The notes below the pieces were generated by a model, which had not been told where the DNA came from, made no database searches, and worked only from the letters and a program-made list of their open reading frames with translations. The position numbers and the translations under genes are program-made. Positions 1-5,884 of a stretch of 7,493 bases of DNA are shown in pieces. Each line of letters starts with the position of its first letter. Position 1 is the first letter of the stretch. Source of the DNA: Actinomycetota bacterium (GTDB taxonomy: Bacteria > Actinomycetota > Actinomycetes > S36-B12); contig CANJCG010000079.1 in the NCBI GenBank assembly GCA_947472655.1, forward strand, positions 1 through 7,493. The letters run 5' to 3'.

Positions 1-19
1 GCCACAAAGTGTCACTCAT
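1..19 (-). CDS. Possible 5' end of a minus-strand gene (partial)
   Basis: Read on the minus strand, a GGAG motif (positions 26-29) lies six bases before an ATG at 17-19, followed by codons for Met-Ser-Asp-Thr-Leu-Trp up to the window edge. The ribosome-binding site and its spacing are good, and a gene start just downstream of a tRNA on the same strand is plausible. A second in-frame ATG at 23-25 directly abuts the GGAG and is the less likely start. Six codons cannot identify a product, and the motif could arise by chance. Confidence 0.3.
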
Positions 20-38
20 CGCCATCTCCGTTCAACTG

Positions 39-123
39 CGGCGAGGGAGGGATTTGAACCCCCGGTGAGTTTCCCCACGGCCGCTTTCAAGGCGGCTGCG
101 ATCGGCCGCTCCGCCACCTCGCC
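39..123 (-). tRNA. tRNA-Ser (anticodon UGA)
   Basis: An 85-nt tRNA with a long variable arm, as expected for the class II serine tRNA. The 7-bp acceptor stem GGCGAGG pairs with CCTCGCC, followed by a G discriminator base as is usual for Ser. The anticodon stem GCCGC/GCGGC encloses the loop CTTGAAA, giving anticodon TGA (plus-strand positions 87-89), which reads UCA and probably other UCN codons. The T arm has the usual GGTTCAAATCC. The 3' CCA is not encoded, because the bases after the discriminator read CAG, so it would be added after transcription. It lies 39 bp downstream of the 365-residue gene on the same strand with no obvious terminator between them. Confidence 0.97.
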
Positions 124-162
124 ATACATCCGTAATGAATGCGAAGAGAAGGCTACCTGTTC

Positions 163-1260
163 TTAGCGCGCGATGATTGAGGGGTTAGGCGCATCAGCTG
201 TAGGCACCAAATTACGAGTGGTTACATAAGCGTCGCCGACAGCCAACAGTGACCATTTTCGATCGTCATCGGTATTCACAATGTATGAGGGAAGGATCAA
301 TAAACTGCCATCTGGCTGCCAGAACTGAACCAAACCCAATTCCGCTTTATTGACCAACAGTTGCTGAACACCAGCCACAAGCACTGGTCGGCCTTTGACT
401 GTTGGCACGGGTCCAGGAACTGAAAGTAATGCTGTTGCCCCTGACTCAGTCCATGGAGTTGGACCAGCAAAGGCCCAGCCGGGCTTGAGAGCCCGATCAA
501 GTGCATCGGCTGCGCCAAGCACCGGATAGCCCGGAACAGCAACGAGCGAGGCCGCAAAACCATCGGCCCAGACCACTTCGCCATCAGGAGCAACCACCAC
601 GGTCCAGCCCAGTTCGGTGCGTAACCCTTTCAGCACGAGCCAGGCCCGAACCACCACTCGATTTTGGTCCGCACTGATGTCCCATTCCGCTGAGGCCACC
701 GGTACGCCCAAGGGTGCCAGCAACGTCTTAGCGATCTGCTTGGCCGCATCTTGACTCAAAGGTTTTCCAGCGATCAACCGCTGATCTATGTAATGCCAGC
801 GAACTAGCGGGTCTGAAAACACTGTGACCTCAGGGCCACTGGCCGGACCAGAAACGACATATGAATTGTTATCGCCCTTGACTGGCTGTCCGGTGACACC
901 AAACTGTTGAGCGATGACTGAAGCTAATTCAATGGGCTTCACCCCGCCAGCCGATACGCGATAACCAACTGCCGTGGACTTCACATTCGAAAGATCTTTT
1001 GCGGCGACGAATTCTTGAGATCTCACATCACTTTGTTGAATCGCCGAAACGGCAGGATCCAATGCAGTTGGGATGAGCCCGGTCTCCGATGGCGCAGGTG
1101 AAGCAACAACTGCTGGATTTCCGCCGACCGGGATCTGTGTTGGCTGATCGGATCGCACGCCAGCCATCAATACAGCTAGAGCAATCAAAATGAAGAAGCC
1201 ACCAACGAGTCCGAACACGGCTCGCACCACTGAGGTCATTCTCAGCTCGGGCAATGCCAT
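163..1260 (-). CDS. Membrane-anchored extracytoplasmic protein of unknown function
   Basis: A 365-residue protein that I do not recognise. After a short N-terminus (MALPELRMTSVVRAVFG) there is one hydrophobic segment at about residues 15-34, then a long soluble region rich in Pro, Ala, Val and Gly. This suggests a single-pass protein with its bulk outside the membrane. There is no lipobox Cys and no catalytic motif that I can see. Residues about 170-235 (the Asp-Ala-Ala-Lys helix followed by Trp-rich strands) loosely recall PepSY-like or anti-sigma-associated extracytoplasmic domains, but this is only an impression. The ATG at 1258-1260 is preceded by AGAGGAG four bases upstream, which fixes the start; the internal Met at residue 8 lacks such a site. 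The gene is divergent from the nucleosidase and upstream of tRNA-Ser. The reading frame is intact. Confidence 0.85.
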   Translation of the reverse strand: MALPELRMTSVVRAVFGLVGGFFILIALAVLMAGVRSDQPTQIPVGGNPAVVASPAPSETGLIPTALDPAVSAIQQSDVRSQEFVAAKDLSNVKSTAVGYRVSAGGVKPIELASVIAQQFGVTGQPVKGDNNSYVVSGPASGPEVTVFSDPLVRWHYIDQRLIAGKPLSQDAAKQIAKTLLAPLGVPVASAEWDISADQNRVVVRAWLVLKGLRTELGWTVVVAPDGEVVWADGFAASLVAVPGYPVLGAADALDRALKPGWAFAGPTPWTESGATALLSVPGPVPTVKGRPVLVAGVQQLLVNKAELGLVQFWQPDGSLLILPSYIVNTDDDRKWSLLAVGDAYVTTRNLVPTADAPNPSIIAR

Positions 1261-1264
1261 GGTG

Positions 1265-1271
1265 CTCCTCT
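1265..1271 (-). promoter_or_regulatory. Ribosome-binding site of the 365-residue gene
   Basis: AGAGGAG on the minus strand, with four bases (CACC) before the ATG at 1260. It is one of only two convincing Shine-Dalgarno sequences noticed in the window (the other precedes the possible gene at 1-19), and it decides the start of this gene. Confidence 0.75.
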
Positions 1272-1290
1272 CGTTGTGAAGTGCTCACTT

Positions 1291-1296
1291 TAGAGT
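1291..1296 (+). promoter_or_regulatory. Candidate -10 box for a leaderless nucleosidase mRNA
   Basis: TAGAGT fits the actinobacterial TANNNT -10 pattern and ends seven bases before the ATG at 1304. Transcription would therefore start at or next to that A, giving a leaderless message. No Shine-Dalgarno is seen upstream of this ATG, which fits. No clear -35 is visible. The alternative GTG start at 1295 would overlap this box. Confidence 0.4.
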
Positions 1297-1303
1297 GTCG
1301 ACC

Positions 1304-1876
1304 ATGCGCCTGCACCGGACGATTTCAAGTGACCTTCCCCTCCTTGTGGTTGCCCTTGAGGAAGAAGCCACCCATTTACACATCACCGAGTTACCGATTT
1401 TGGTGACAGGGGTGGGCAAGGTCAACGCGGCAGTGGCCGTGGCGACCATCTTGGGTGCGCATTCCCCCAAAGAAATTGTGAACCTTGGCACTGCTGGTGC
1501 CCTTCACGATGACTTTGTGGGTACCCATGTGATCAGTGTGGTCACCCAACATGACTTAGACGATGAGGCCATTTTTGACTTGGTTGGGTTGCACTTTGGC
1601 GAGCCGATTAATCTCGGCGGTGCCGGACTCACCCTCACTACCGGTGACTCATTTATTGCAGACCAAGCTAAGCGTGAAGAGTTAGCTCAGCATGCTCATC
1701 TGGTTGACATGGAGGGATACGCGGTGGCCAAGGCTGCTCAGGTTGCTGGCGTTCCTGTTCGTCTGGTCAAACGTGTGAGTGACACGGCGAATGAACCTGC
1801 GGGTCAAACTTGGAAAGAATCAGTCGATGACTGTTCAGAGCATTTGGGACTTTGGGTGCGCGAATTTCTGCTGTAA
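1304..1876 (+). CDS. 5'-methylthioadenosine/S-adenosylhomocysteine-type nucleosidase (PNP/UDP phosphorylase superfamily)
   Basis: A cytosolic nucleoside N-ribohydrolase of the MTAN/Pfs family, which splits methylthioadenosine or S-adenosylhomocysteine into adenine and the thioribose part in methionine salvage and the activated-methyl cycle. Counting from the ATG at 1304 (190 residues), the visible family motifs are: LLVVALEEEATHL at about 13-25 (catalytic Glu region), GVGKVNAA at 36-43, NLGTAGAL at 60-67 (phosphate/ribose loop), TGDSFI at 113-118, VDMEGYAVA at 134-142 (ribose-binding Met-Glu) and VKRVSDTAN at 155-163, with the catalytic Asp in SDTAN. It is shorter than the roughly 230 residues of E. 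coli Mtn; most of the loss lies between NLGTAGAL and TGDSFI. The exact substrate is therefore less certain than the family. A GTG at 1295 would add three residues; the ATG is preferred because of the leaderless -10 arrangement. The gene is divergent from the 365-residue gene and convergent with the flippase gene. Confidence 0.88.
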   Translation: MRLHRTISSDLPLLVVALEEEATHLHITELPILVTGVGKVNAAVAVATILGAHSPKEIVNLGTAGALHDDFVGTHVISVVTQHDLDDEAIFDLVGLHFGEPINLGGAGLTLTTGDSFIADQAKREELAQHAHLVDMEGYAVAKAAQVAGVPVRLVKRVSDTANEPAGQTWKESVDDCSEHLGLWVREFLL

Positions 1877-1900
1877 CTGTTACCTCGCTGCAAAACAGAA

Positions 1901-3133
1901 TCACTCAGCCATTTCAATCGGTTCAATAACTGTTCCTGAAATTGATGAGCGACGATCAAACAGTAAACCAATCACCGTCAGTGCGAGCGAAATGATCACC
2001 ACGGTCGTAACGATTTCTTCCACCGAATTGTGGAACCACAGCGAAACGCTCGTGACAAGCGCGATAAGCCCTGCCCACACCAACACCACGGCCCGTCGAT
2101 CTTGAGCCGCAAGGCGCGCGTAAAGCAATACCTGCACAAGTGCGAACGCTGATCCTTCAAGCGCAAAGCGCCAAGCACTGGAACCCAGACCTAAATCAAT
2201 GTATTGCGAGCCACCAAGAATTCGAATGACAAACGAACCGAAGATCAAACTAAACAGCGTGATGCCTAGGCCCATGCAGGCTGTGAGCCCTGTTGCGATA
2301 AATACTGCACGTCGGTTGTCGCCAGAAGTCATTTTCGGGAACAACACGATGATGATTGCATTCGGTAGGAAGAAAGCGATTTTTGCTAGCAGTACGCCCA
2401 CTGAATATTCACCGGAATCAGCTTCCGACAAGAAAATACGAGCAAGCAACACGTCAATGTTCGTGAGAGTGAACAACACTACGAGCGCGTGCGCAACATG
2501 GCCGAATTCCGGCACCGATCCCTTGGTTAACGACTTGGCCCATGCCCCTGGACAAATGATTCGGTAACTCACGAATGCGCCTACTGCGCAGCCAATCAAA
2601 ATGCCAAGGGCTGCACCTTCAATTGTTTTAAACACCAATAAGAAAGCGATGCCAGCAAAAGCCCGGCCCATGCCGTTGGCAATAAAGCCGGCACTGAAGC
2701 GCATGTGCTCTTCGCGACCCTGACCAATGCCTAGTGATGCAGTGCCCAGCACCACGAAAGATAAGGAGAAGAAGCCGAGCAGAATTGCAAGATAAGGAAT
2801 GGCGAGGATCTCGCCAAGGGGCCAGGCCGCGAGAACACCAACGGCAGCGATTGCCACGGCTAGATACAGAGCAAGGCGAACTGCTTGGCCTTCAACTTGT
2901 GCCCGATCGGTGCCCGCTACTGCAACGCGGCGAGCTGTCATTGTTTGCAGCGCGATCGAAAGAGTTGAAACGATGATGAGCACACCCATGAGCGCACCAA
3001 AGGCGCCGAAATCTTCCGGATCCAGCACTCGCGCAGCGAACATTGACAGCGCATAAGCCGCCCCATTGCCCACGAGTGTTGCCACGCCTACGAAGATCAG
3101 GCCCTTGGCCAGCCCGGAGCGTGGTTCAGTCAC
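1901..3133 (-). CDS. Oligosaccharide flippase-like membrane protein (Wzx / MOP superfamily)
   Basis: A 410-residue integral membrane protein with about 12 predicted helices (approximately 10-31, 42-63, 87-105, 107-129, 145-168, 169-193, 212-231, 243-266, 277-304, 318-340, 348-366 and 374-392). The N-terminal pattern, in which a first helix ends in AAYALSMFAARVLDPEDFG and is followed by a second helix, is typical of polysaccharide-biosynthesis flippases: a conserved Gly/Pro-Glu-Asp-Phe-Gly turn after helix 1. Such proteins move lipid-linked sugars across the cytoplasmic membrane for polysaccharide or glycoprotein assembly. The cargo cannot be read from the sequence. No glycosyltransferase or polymerase gene is present here, so the gene is isolated from any visible surface-polysaccharide cluster. 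The start is a GTG with no Shine-Dalgarno but with a TAGGGT box six bases upstream. Its 3' end converges on the nucleosidase, leaving 24 bp. Confidence 0.9.
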   Translation of the reverse strand: MTEPRSGLAKGLIFVGVATLVGNGAAYALSMFAARVLDPEDFGAFGALMGVLIIVSTLSIALQTMTARRVAVAGTDRAQVEGQAVRLALYLAVAIAAVGVLAAWPLGEILAIPYLAILLGFFSLSFVVLGTASLGIGQGREEHMRFSAGFIANGMGRAFAGIAFLLVFKTIEGAALGILIGCAVGAFVSYRIICPGAWAKSLTKGSVPEFGHVAHALVVLFTLTNIDVLLARIFLSEADSGEYSVGVLLAKIAFFLPNAIIIVLFPKMTSGDNRRAVFIATGLTACMGLGITLFSLIFGSFVIRILGGSQYIDLGLGSSAWRFALEGSAFALVQVLLYARLAAQDRRAVVLVWAGLIALVTSVSLWFHNSVEEIVTTVVIISLALTVIGLLFDRRSSISGTVIEPIEMAE

Positions 3134-3139
3134 GAGTAA

Positions 3140-3145
3140 ACCCTA
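3140..3145 (-). promoter_or_regulatory. Candidate -10 box for a leaderless flippase mRNA
   Basis: On the minus strand TAGGGT (TANNNT type) is followed by TTACTC and then the GTG start at 3131-3133. The six-base spacing would put the transcription start on or beside the GTG. There is no ribosome-binding site and no clear -35 hexamer. Confidence 0.35.
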
Positions 3146-3233
3146 ACCTTTCCAGAATTATTCTTCCCCTTACACGCTTGAGGAATCAACCTTTCCCAAG
3201 CGAGTTAACTTGATAAGCCTTTCATTTTTCTGC

Positions 3234-3243
3234 ATTTCGAAAT
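3234..3243. repeat. 10-bp perfect palindrome in the flippase/kinase spacer
   Basis: ATTTCGAAAT is a perfect palindrome about 100 bp upstream of the flippase start, within the 184-bp gap 3134-3317. It could be an operator. The same gap contains a GTTAAC site near 3204 but no convincing T-tract hairpin for the upstream kinase gene. I see nothing else in this gap. Confidence 0.3.
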
Positions 3244-3317
3244 ACGGGCAAGCACAAACGGAAACCGCGGATTCACCCACTCATCTCTTCCGTATATCTA
3301 CAGAATACCGCTATGAG

Positions 3318-5021
3318 TTAGGTAAACCTCACGGTAAGGAGCGTTCCATCTTCATCTTTACCCAATGACCATTGTTGAGGTGCAATGCGGTCAAGCCACA
3401 ACATACCCGTCCCTTGATCGCGAGATGCCGGCTCAAGGTAACCGTCATCACGGATCGTCAATTCAACGGCTCTCGTCATGACCCGCACCGAAACGACAAG
3501 CTTTCTTGCCTTGCCAGTTCGAACAGCGTTCGTCACGCCCTCTTCAACAACATACGCAATCAAGTTCCAAGTGGAGGCGGTAATTTCTGATTCGGAAGGA
3601 AGTAAGCACGTAATTTCTGCGATTCCTGTCCATGCCCCAACTACCTCTCGAATGTGGTCCAGGCCAGTACGTGGAGAAACCCAAGGTGCTTGGCGTGGTA
3701 GCTGATCTAGTTTCACCTTAGTGAACGCGCGCTCTTGGAGCATTACTTCCGGCTTTCCCGATATCGCGGCTTCCTGTAGACGAATAGCAACCGAAGTCAG
3801 CTCAGACTGGATTGAATGGTGAATGAACAACCCTAATTCGACAGTAGCCCTGGCCGCTGCTTCGCGTTGAGCAAGTAATTCAATGACTTGCTGATCGATA
3901 GAGAGCCGAATGTGATCAAGACGTAACTGCTGCTCCATATTCATCCGAGTGAGGAGCGCTGCTGCCAACATGATTGCTGAGCCCTGCATCCCAACGACAA
4001 AGGCACCTATGTAGTTGGCGGGAACGTCAAATACGACCTGGCCAATCAGAACTGAAATGCCCAAAAATACGAATGGAAATAGTGCTAACACCGTCAGCGC
4101 AATAACAGACGAAGCACGCGGTGCTCGTGCGATCAGTGCGCTAACAGACCAAAGCGTTATAGCTAAGAACGCAACGTATTCAAGTGCAAAGAGCAACCCA
4201 TTGATCTCTGCCCGACTGACGCTCGCCACCAGCACGAAGAGGCCAGAAATAGCCAAAACAGTCCACTTGGGCACATACCACTGTGCGAGAACTTCCCTGA
4301 TTGATGATGCGTACGGAACCTTTGACGAATTGATCTCAAGCGTGCCCAATAATTCTTTGCTCATAGAACGAACCTGTGCATCAATGGTGCTACTCAAAAT
4401 CTTTGCCGCATCTTGGAAGGACTGAACATCCGGGACTATCACCGAGTCAAGTCTGCGATGCGCCTCATCGGCAGACGTAAGAATTTGTTCGCGTAATGTC
4501 GACCATTGCGCGAGAACCTCTGGGATGTCACTTGGCTGAGTTTGAGTAGCAGCCATCTGCACTTGCTGCCGTAAGAGTTTCCGATAGAGCACCTTGAAGT
4601 CGCTCGAGTTTTGAAAGAGCAGGCCCAGGGCTGCCATCCAAATCACACATGTCAAAACCGAAACTAGTAATCGCATTGGATTGTCGAAGCGGAAGGTGCT
4701 GTCCAGGTTGAATGCGGAAAGAGTCAGTGCCAGTACCACTGCACGAAAACTTCCAGCTATGACGATCATGGTGAGACGAGATACTGCTGTGCGTTCCGAT
4801 GTCATTCGGGCCGAAAGTGCCCGATTCGCGACCAGAACCATGACAAACACCACTTGTGCCGAAACTGCACACGCCCACCATCGAACATCTGCTATTTCAA
4901 TGTCGTTTGGCTCTGGAACAGTTAACACAACAGATAGAACTGCGACAACCGAGAACCAAGCCAGCGACTTATTTGACACCGCCTCTGACCGCAATAAACG
5001 TTCAAGCCAATTAATATGCAT
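3318..5021 (-). CDS. Sensor histidine kinase, HisKA_3 (NarL-partner) type with divergent H-box, 8-TM sensor
   Basis: A 567-residue membrane kinase paired with the response regulator that precedes it. Residues about 19-36, 50-66, 82-102 and 116-136 form four membrane helices. A 115-residue soluble linker follows (137-250, helical), then four more helices (about 252-268, 274-298, 303-330, 337-358). Both ends of the linker should be cytoplasmic. A helical segment (about 360-398) leads to the dimerisation box FIHHSIQSELTSVAIRL at 399-415, which aligns with the usual LHDxxxQxxL of HisKA_3 kinases: His401 is the likely phosphoacceptor and Gln405 is kept, but the Asp is His402. The ATPase domain shows an N box (EEGVTNAV, Asn498), a G1 box (DDG, 525-527) and a G2 box (GTGM, 537-540). 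IxEVLAQW occurs twice, at 166-173 and 241-248, flanking the linker. No known ligand-binding domain is evident, so the signal is unknown. The start overlaps the regulator gene by 11 bp, implying translational coupling. Active kinase is likely but not certain, given the His402 substitution. Confidence 0.9.
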   Translation of the reverse strand: MHINWLERLLRSEAVSNKSLAWFSVVAVLSVVLTVPEPNDIEIADVRWWACAVSAQVVFVMVLVANRALSARMTSERTAVSRLTMIVIAGSFRAVVLALTLSAFNLDSTFRFDNPMRLLVSVLTCVIWMAALGLLFQNSSDFKVLYRKLLRQQVQMAATQTQPSDIPEVLAQWSTLREQILTSADEAHRRLDSVIVPDVQSFQDAAKILSSTIDAQVRSMSKELLGTLEINSSKVPYASSIREVLAQWYVPKWTVLAISGLFVLVASVSRAEINGLLFALEYVAFLAITLWSVSALIARAPRASSVIALTVLALFPFVFLGISVLIGQVVFDVPANYIGAFVVGMQGSAIMLAAALLTRMNMEQQLRLDHIRLSIDQQVIELLAQREAAARATVELGLFIHHSIQSELTSVAIRLQEAAISGKPEVMLQERAFTKVKLDQLPRQAPWVSPRTGLDHIREVVGAWTGIAEITCLLPSESEITASTWNLIAYVVEEGVTNAVRTGKARKLVVSVRVMTRAVELTIRDDGYLEPASRDQGTGMLWLDRIAPQQWSLGKDEDGTLLTVRFT

Positions 5022-5667
5022 TCGAATCGCCTAGACCTTGGCCGCGTAACTCATTAAGTGCCTGCACGAGTTGCACCCGTTGGTTGAAGCGTCCATCTTT
5101 CTTGATCAATAATCGATCACAGATCCGGTTCAACATCTGCTCGACAGCGCTTTCCGAAACTCCGCGGCGCAGGGAAATTTCCCGAGTGGTAGCTCCACTA
5201 CCGACTGCTAGTAGAATTTCCACTTGAGCATCTGTGAGTTCTGCAGTCGGTCCGGAGACATAAGAAGTTCGCTTTCGACTCCCCTGTGGTTGACGCGAGA
5301 CTGTCTGAATCACGCGAACAAGTTGCGTGACATCCGTGACATCCGATTTACATAAATAAACGCCACCCCTCGGAATGCCTTTGAGCTCATGACCGGCCAA
5401 CCGAGGGTCGCGATAACTCGTCAAAATAATGATTCCGAGTGACTGATTTCGATTCCGCAGTTCGATTGCTAAATCGATGCCCGTGGGTCCGACACCCAAA
5501 TCGAGATCTAATAGCGCGACATCGAACTTTGCGTGAACCGCTAGTTCAATCGCTTCGCGTGCTGACTTAGCCGCTTGAACGTTGAGCCCTCTGCCTTGTA
5601 AAGCTCCGTGCAAGGTAGCCAAAGTAAATGCGTGGTTGTCGACCACTAATACGTTTGCGAGGCTCAT
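5011..5667 (-). CDS. NarL/LuxR-type response regulator
   Basis: A 218-residue DNA-binding response regulator, transcribed ahead of its kinase. The receiver domain (about 4-122) has the likely phosphoacceptor Asp54 in VALLDLDLG, Thr83 in ILTS and Lys107 in YLCKS. The acidic pair near the N-terminus is Asp10-Asn11 rather than the common Asp-Asp, so one Mg-binding acid is replaced by amide. The C-terminal GerE/LuxR helix-turn-helix (about 143-200) reads ELTDAQVEILLAVGSGATTREI, then SESAVEQMLNRICDRL as the recognition region. An in-frame TGA lies upstream with no other start codon between, so the ATG at 5665-5667 is the earliest possible start. It has no Shine-Dalgarno and sits directly against a hairpin (5668-5692). 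The target genes are unknown; autoregulation and control of the neighbouring glycine-rich gene are plausible guesses. Confidence 0.93.
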   Translation of the reverse strand: MSLANVLVVDNHAFTLATLHGALQGRGLNVQAAKSAREAIELAVHAKFDVALLDLDLGVGPTGIDLAIELRNRNQSLGIIILTSYRDPRLAGHELKGIPRGGVYLCKSDVTDVTQLVRVIQTVSRQPQGSRKRTSYVSGPTAELTDAQVEILLAVGSGATTREISLRRGVSESAVEQMLNRICDRLLIKKDGRFNQRVQLVQALNELRGQGLGDSNAY

Positions 5668-5692
5668 CGCCGCATCCGCGATGCCAGTGGCG
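5668..5692 (-). promoter_or_regulatory. Hairpin directly upstream of the response-regulator start codon
   Basis: In the minus-strand transcript CGCC, an ACTG bulge, GCATC, loop GCG, GATGC, GGCG folds into a 5-bp stem extended by a 4-bp GC stem across the bulge. The last base is immediately followed by AUG. The place where a Shine-Dalgarno should be is entirely inside this stem and contains no purine-rich site. It may control translation initiation. Confidence 0.45.
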
Positions 5693-5714
5693 TTGTTACA
5701 CGAAGCGACTCACA

Positions 5715-5759
5715 CCAATCACGTTGGGTATCGCTACCTACATTCATGTGAATCCCAAC
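5715..5759. repeat. Nested inverted repeats upstream of the response-regulator gene
   Basis: Three overlapping dyads: CCAA (5715-5718) with TTGG (5724-5727), five bases apart; GTTGGG (5723-5728) with CCCAAC (5754-5759), 25 bases apart; and, inside the latter, ATTCA-TG-TGAAT (5742-5753). The 9-mer ATGTGAATC at 5746-5754 recurs inverted as GATTCACAT at 5866-5874. The spacing suits dimeric regulator sites or a leader-RNA stem. No operator is recognised by name. Confidence 0.35.
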
Positions 5760-5779
5760 ATATGTCATTTAGGTCGACT

Positions 5780-5810
5780 GATCTAGGTGTCCATGTAAAT
5801 CAAGTGTCAA
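5780..5810 (-). promoter_or_regulatory. Candidate sigma-70-like promoter of the regulator-kinase operon
   Basis: On the minus strand a perfect TTGACA (plus positions 5805-5810) is followed after 19 bp by TAGATC (5780-5785). The -35 is strong; the -10 is weak and the spacing slightly long. Transcription would begin near 5773, giving a leader of roughly 105 nt that includes the inverted repeats at 5715-5759 and the hairpin at 5668-5692. Confidence 0.3.
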
Positions 5811-5813
5811 ACA

Positions 5814-5845
5814 CCACCACATTAAATGTAATGAGTAACAGGTGG
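5814..5845. repeat. Inverted repeats downstream of the glycine-rich gene
   Basis: CCACC (5814-5818) and GGTGG (5841-5845) bracket the small dyad ACATT-A-AATGT (5819-5829). This lies 40 bp past the glycine-rich stop codon. In minus-strand RNA it could form a weak hairpin, but no U-tract follows, so it is not called a terminator. Confidence 0.25.
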
Positions 5846-5884
5846 CCACACATACCAAGACACATGATTCACATACTTTGCGGG

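Noticed and set aside
1877..1898. CTGTT/AACAG inverted repeat between the convergent nucleosidase and flippase genes as a bidirectional terminator
   Set aside because: Only 5 bp, AT-leaning, with a 12-base loop and no T-tract on either side.
2199..3056. Plus-strand open frames opposite the flippase gene
   Set aside because: They are antisense shadows; the minus-strand frame gives a coherent 12-helix membrane protein.
3250..3317. Terminator for the kinase gene, for example CTCAT/ATGAG after the stop
   Set aside because: The stem is 5 bp with a 28-base loop and no T-run; other small dyads here are no better.
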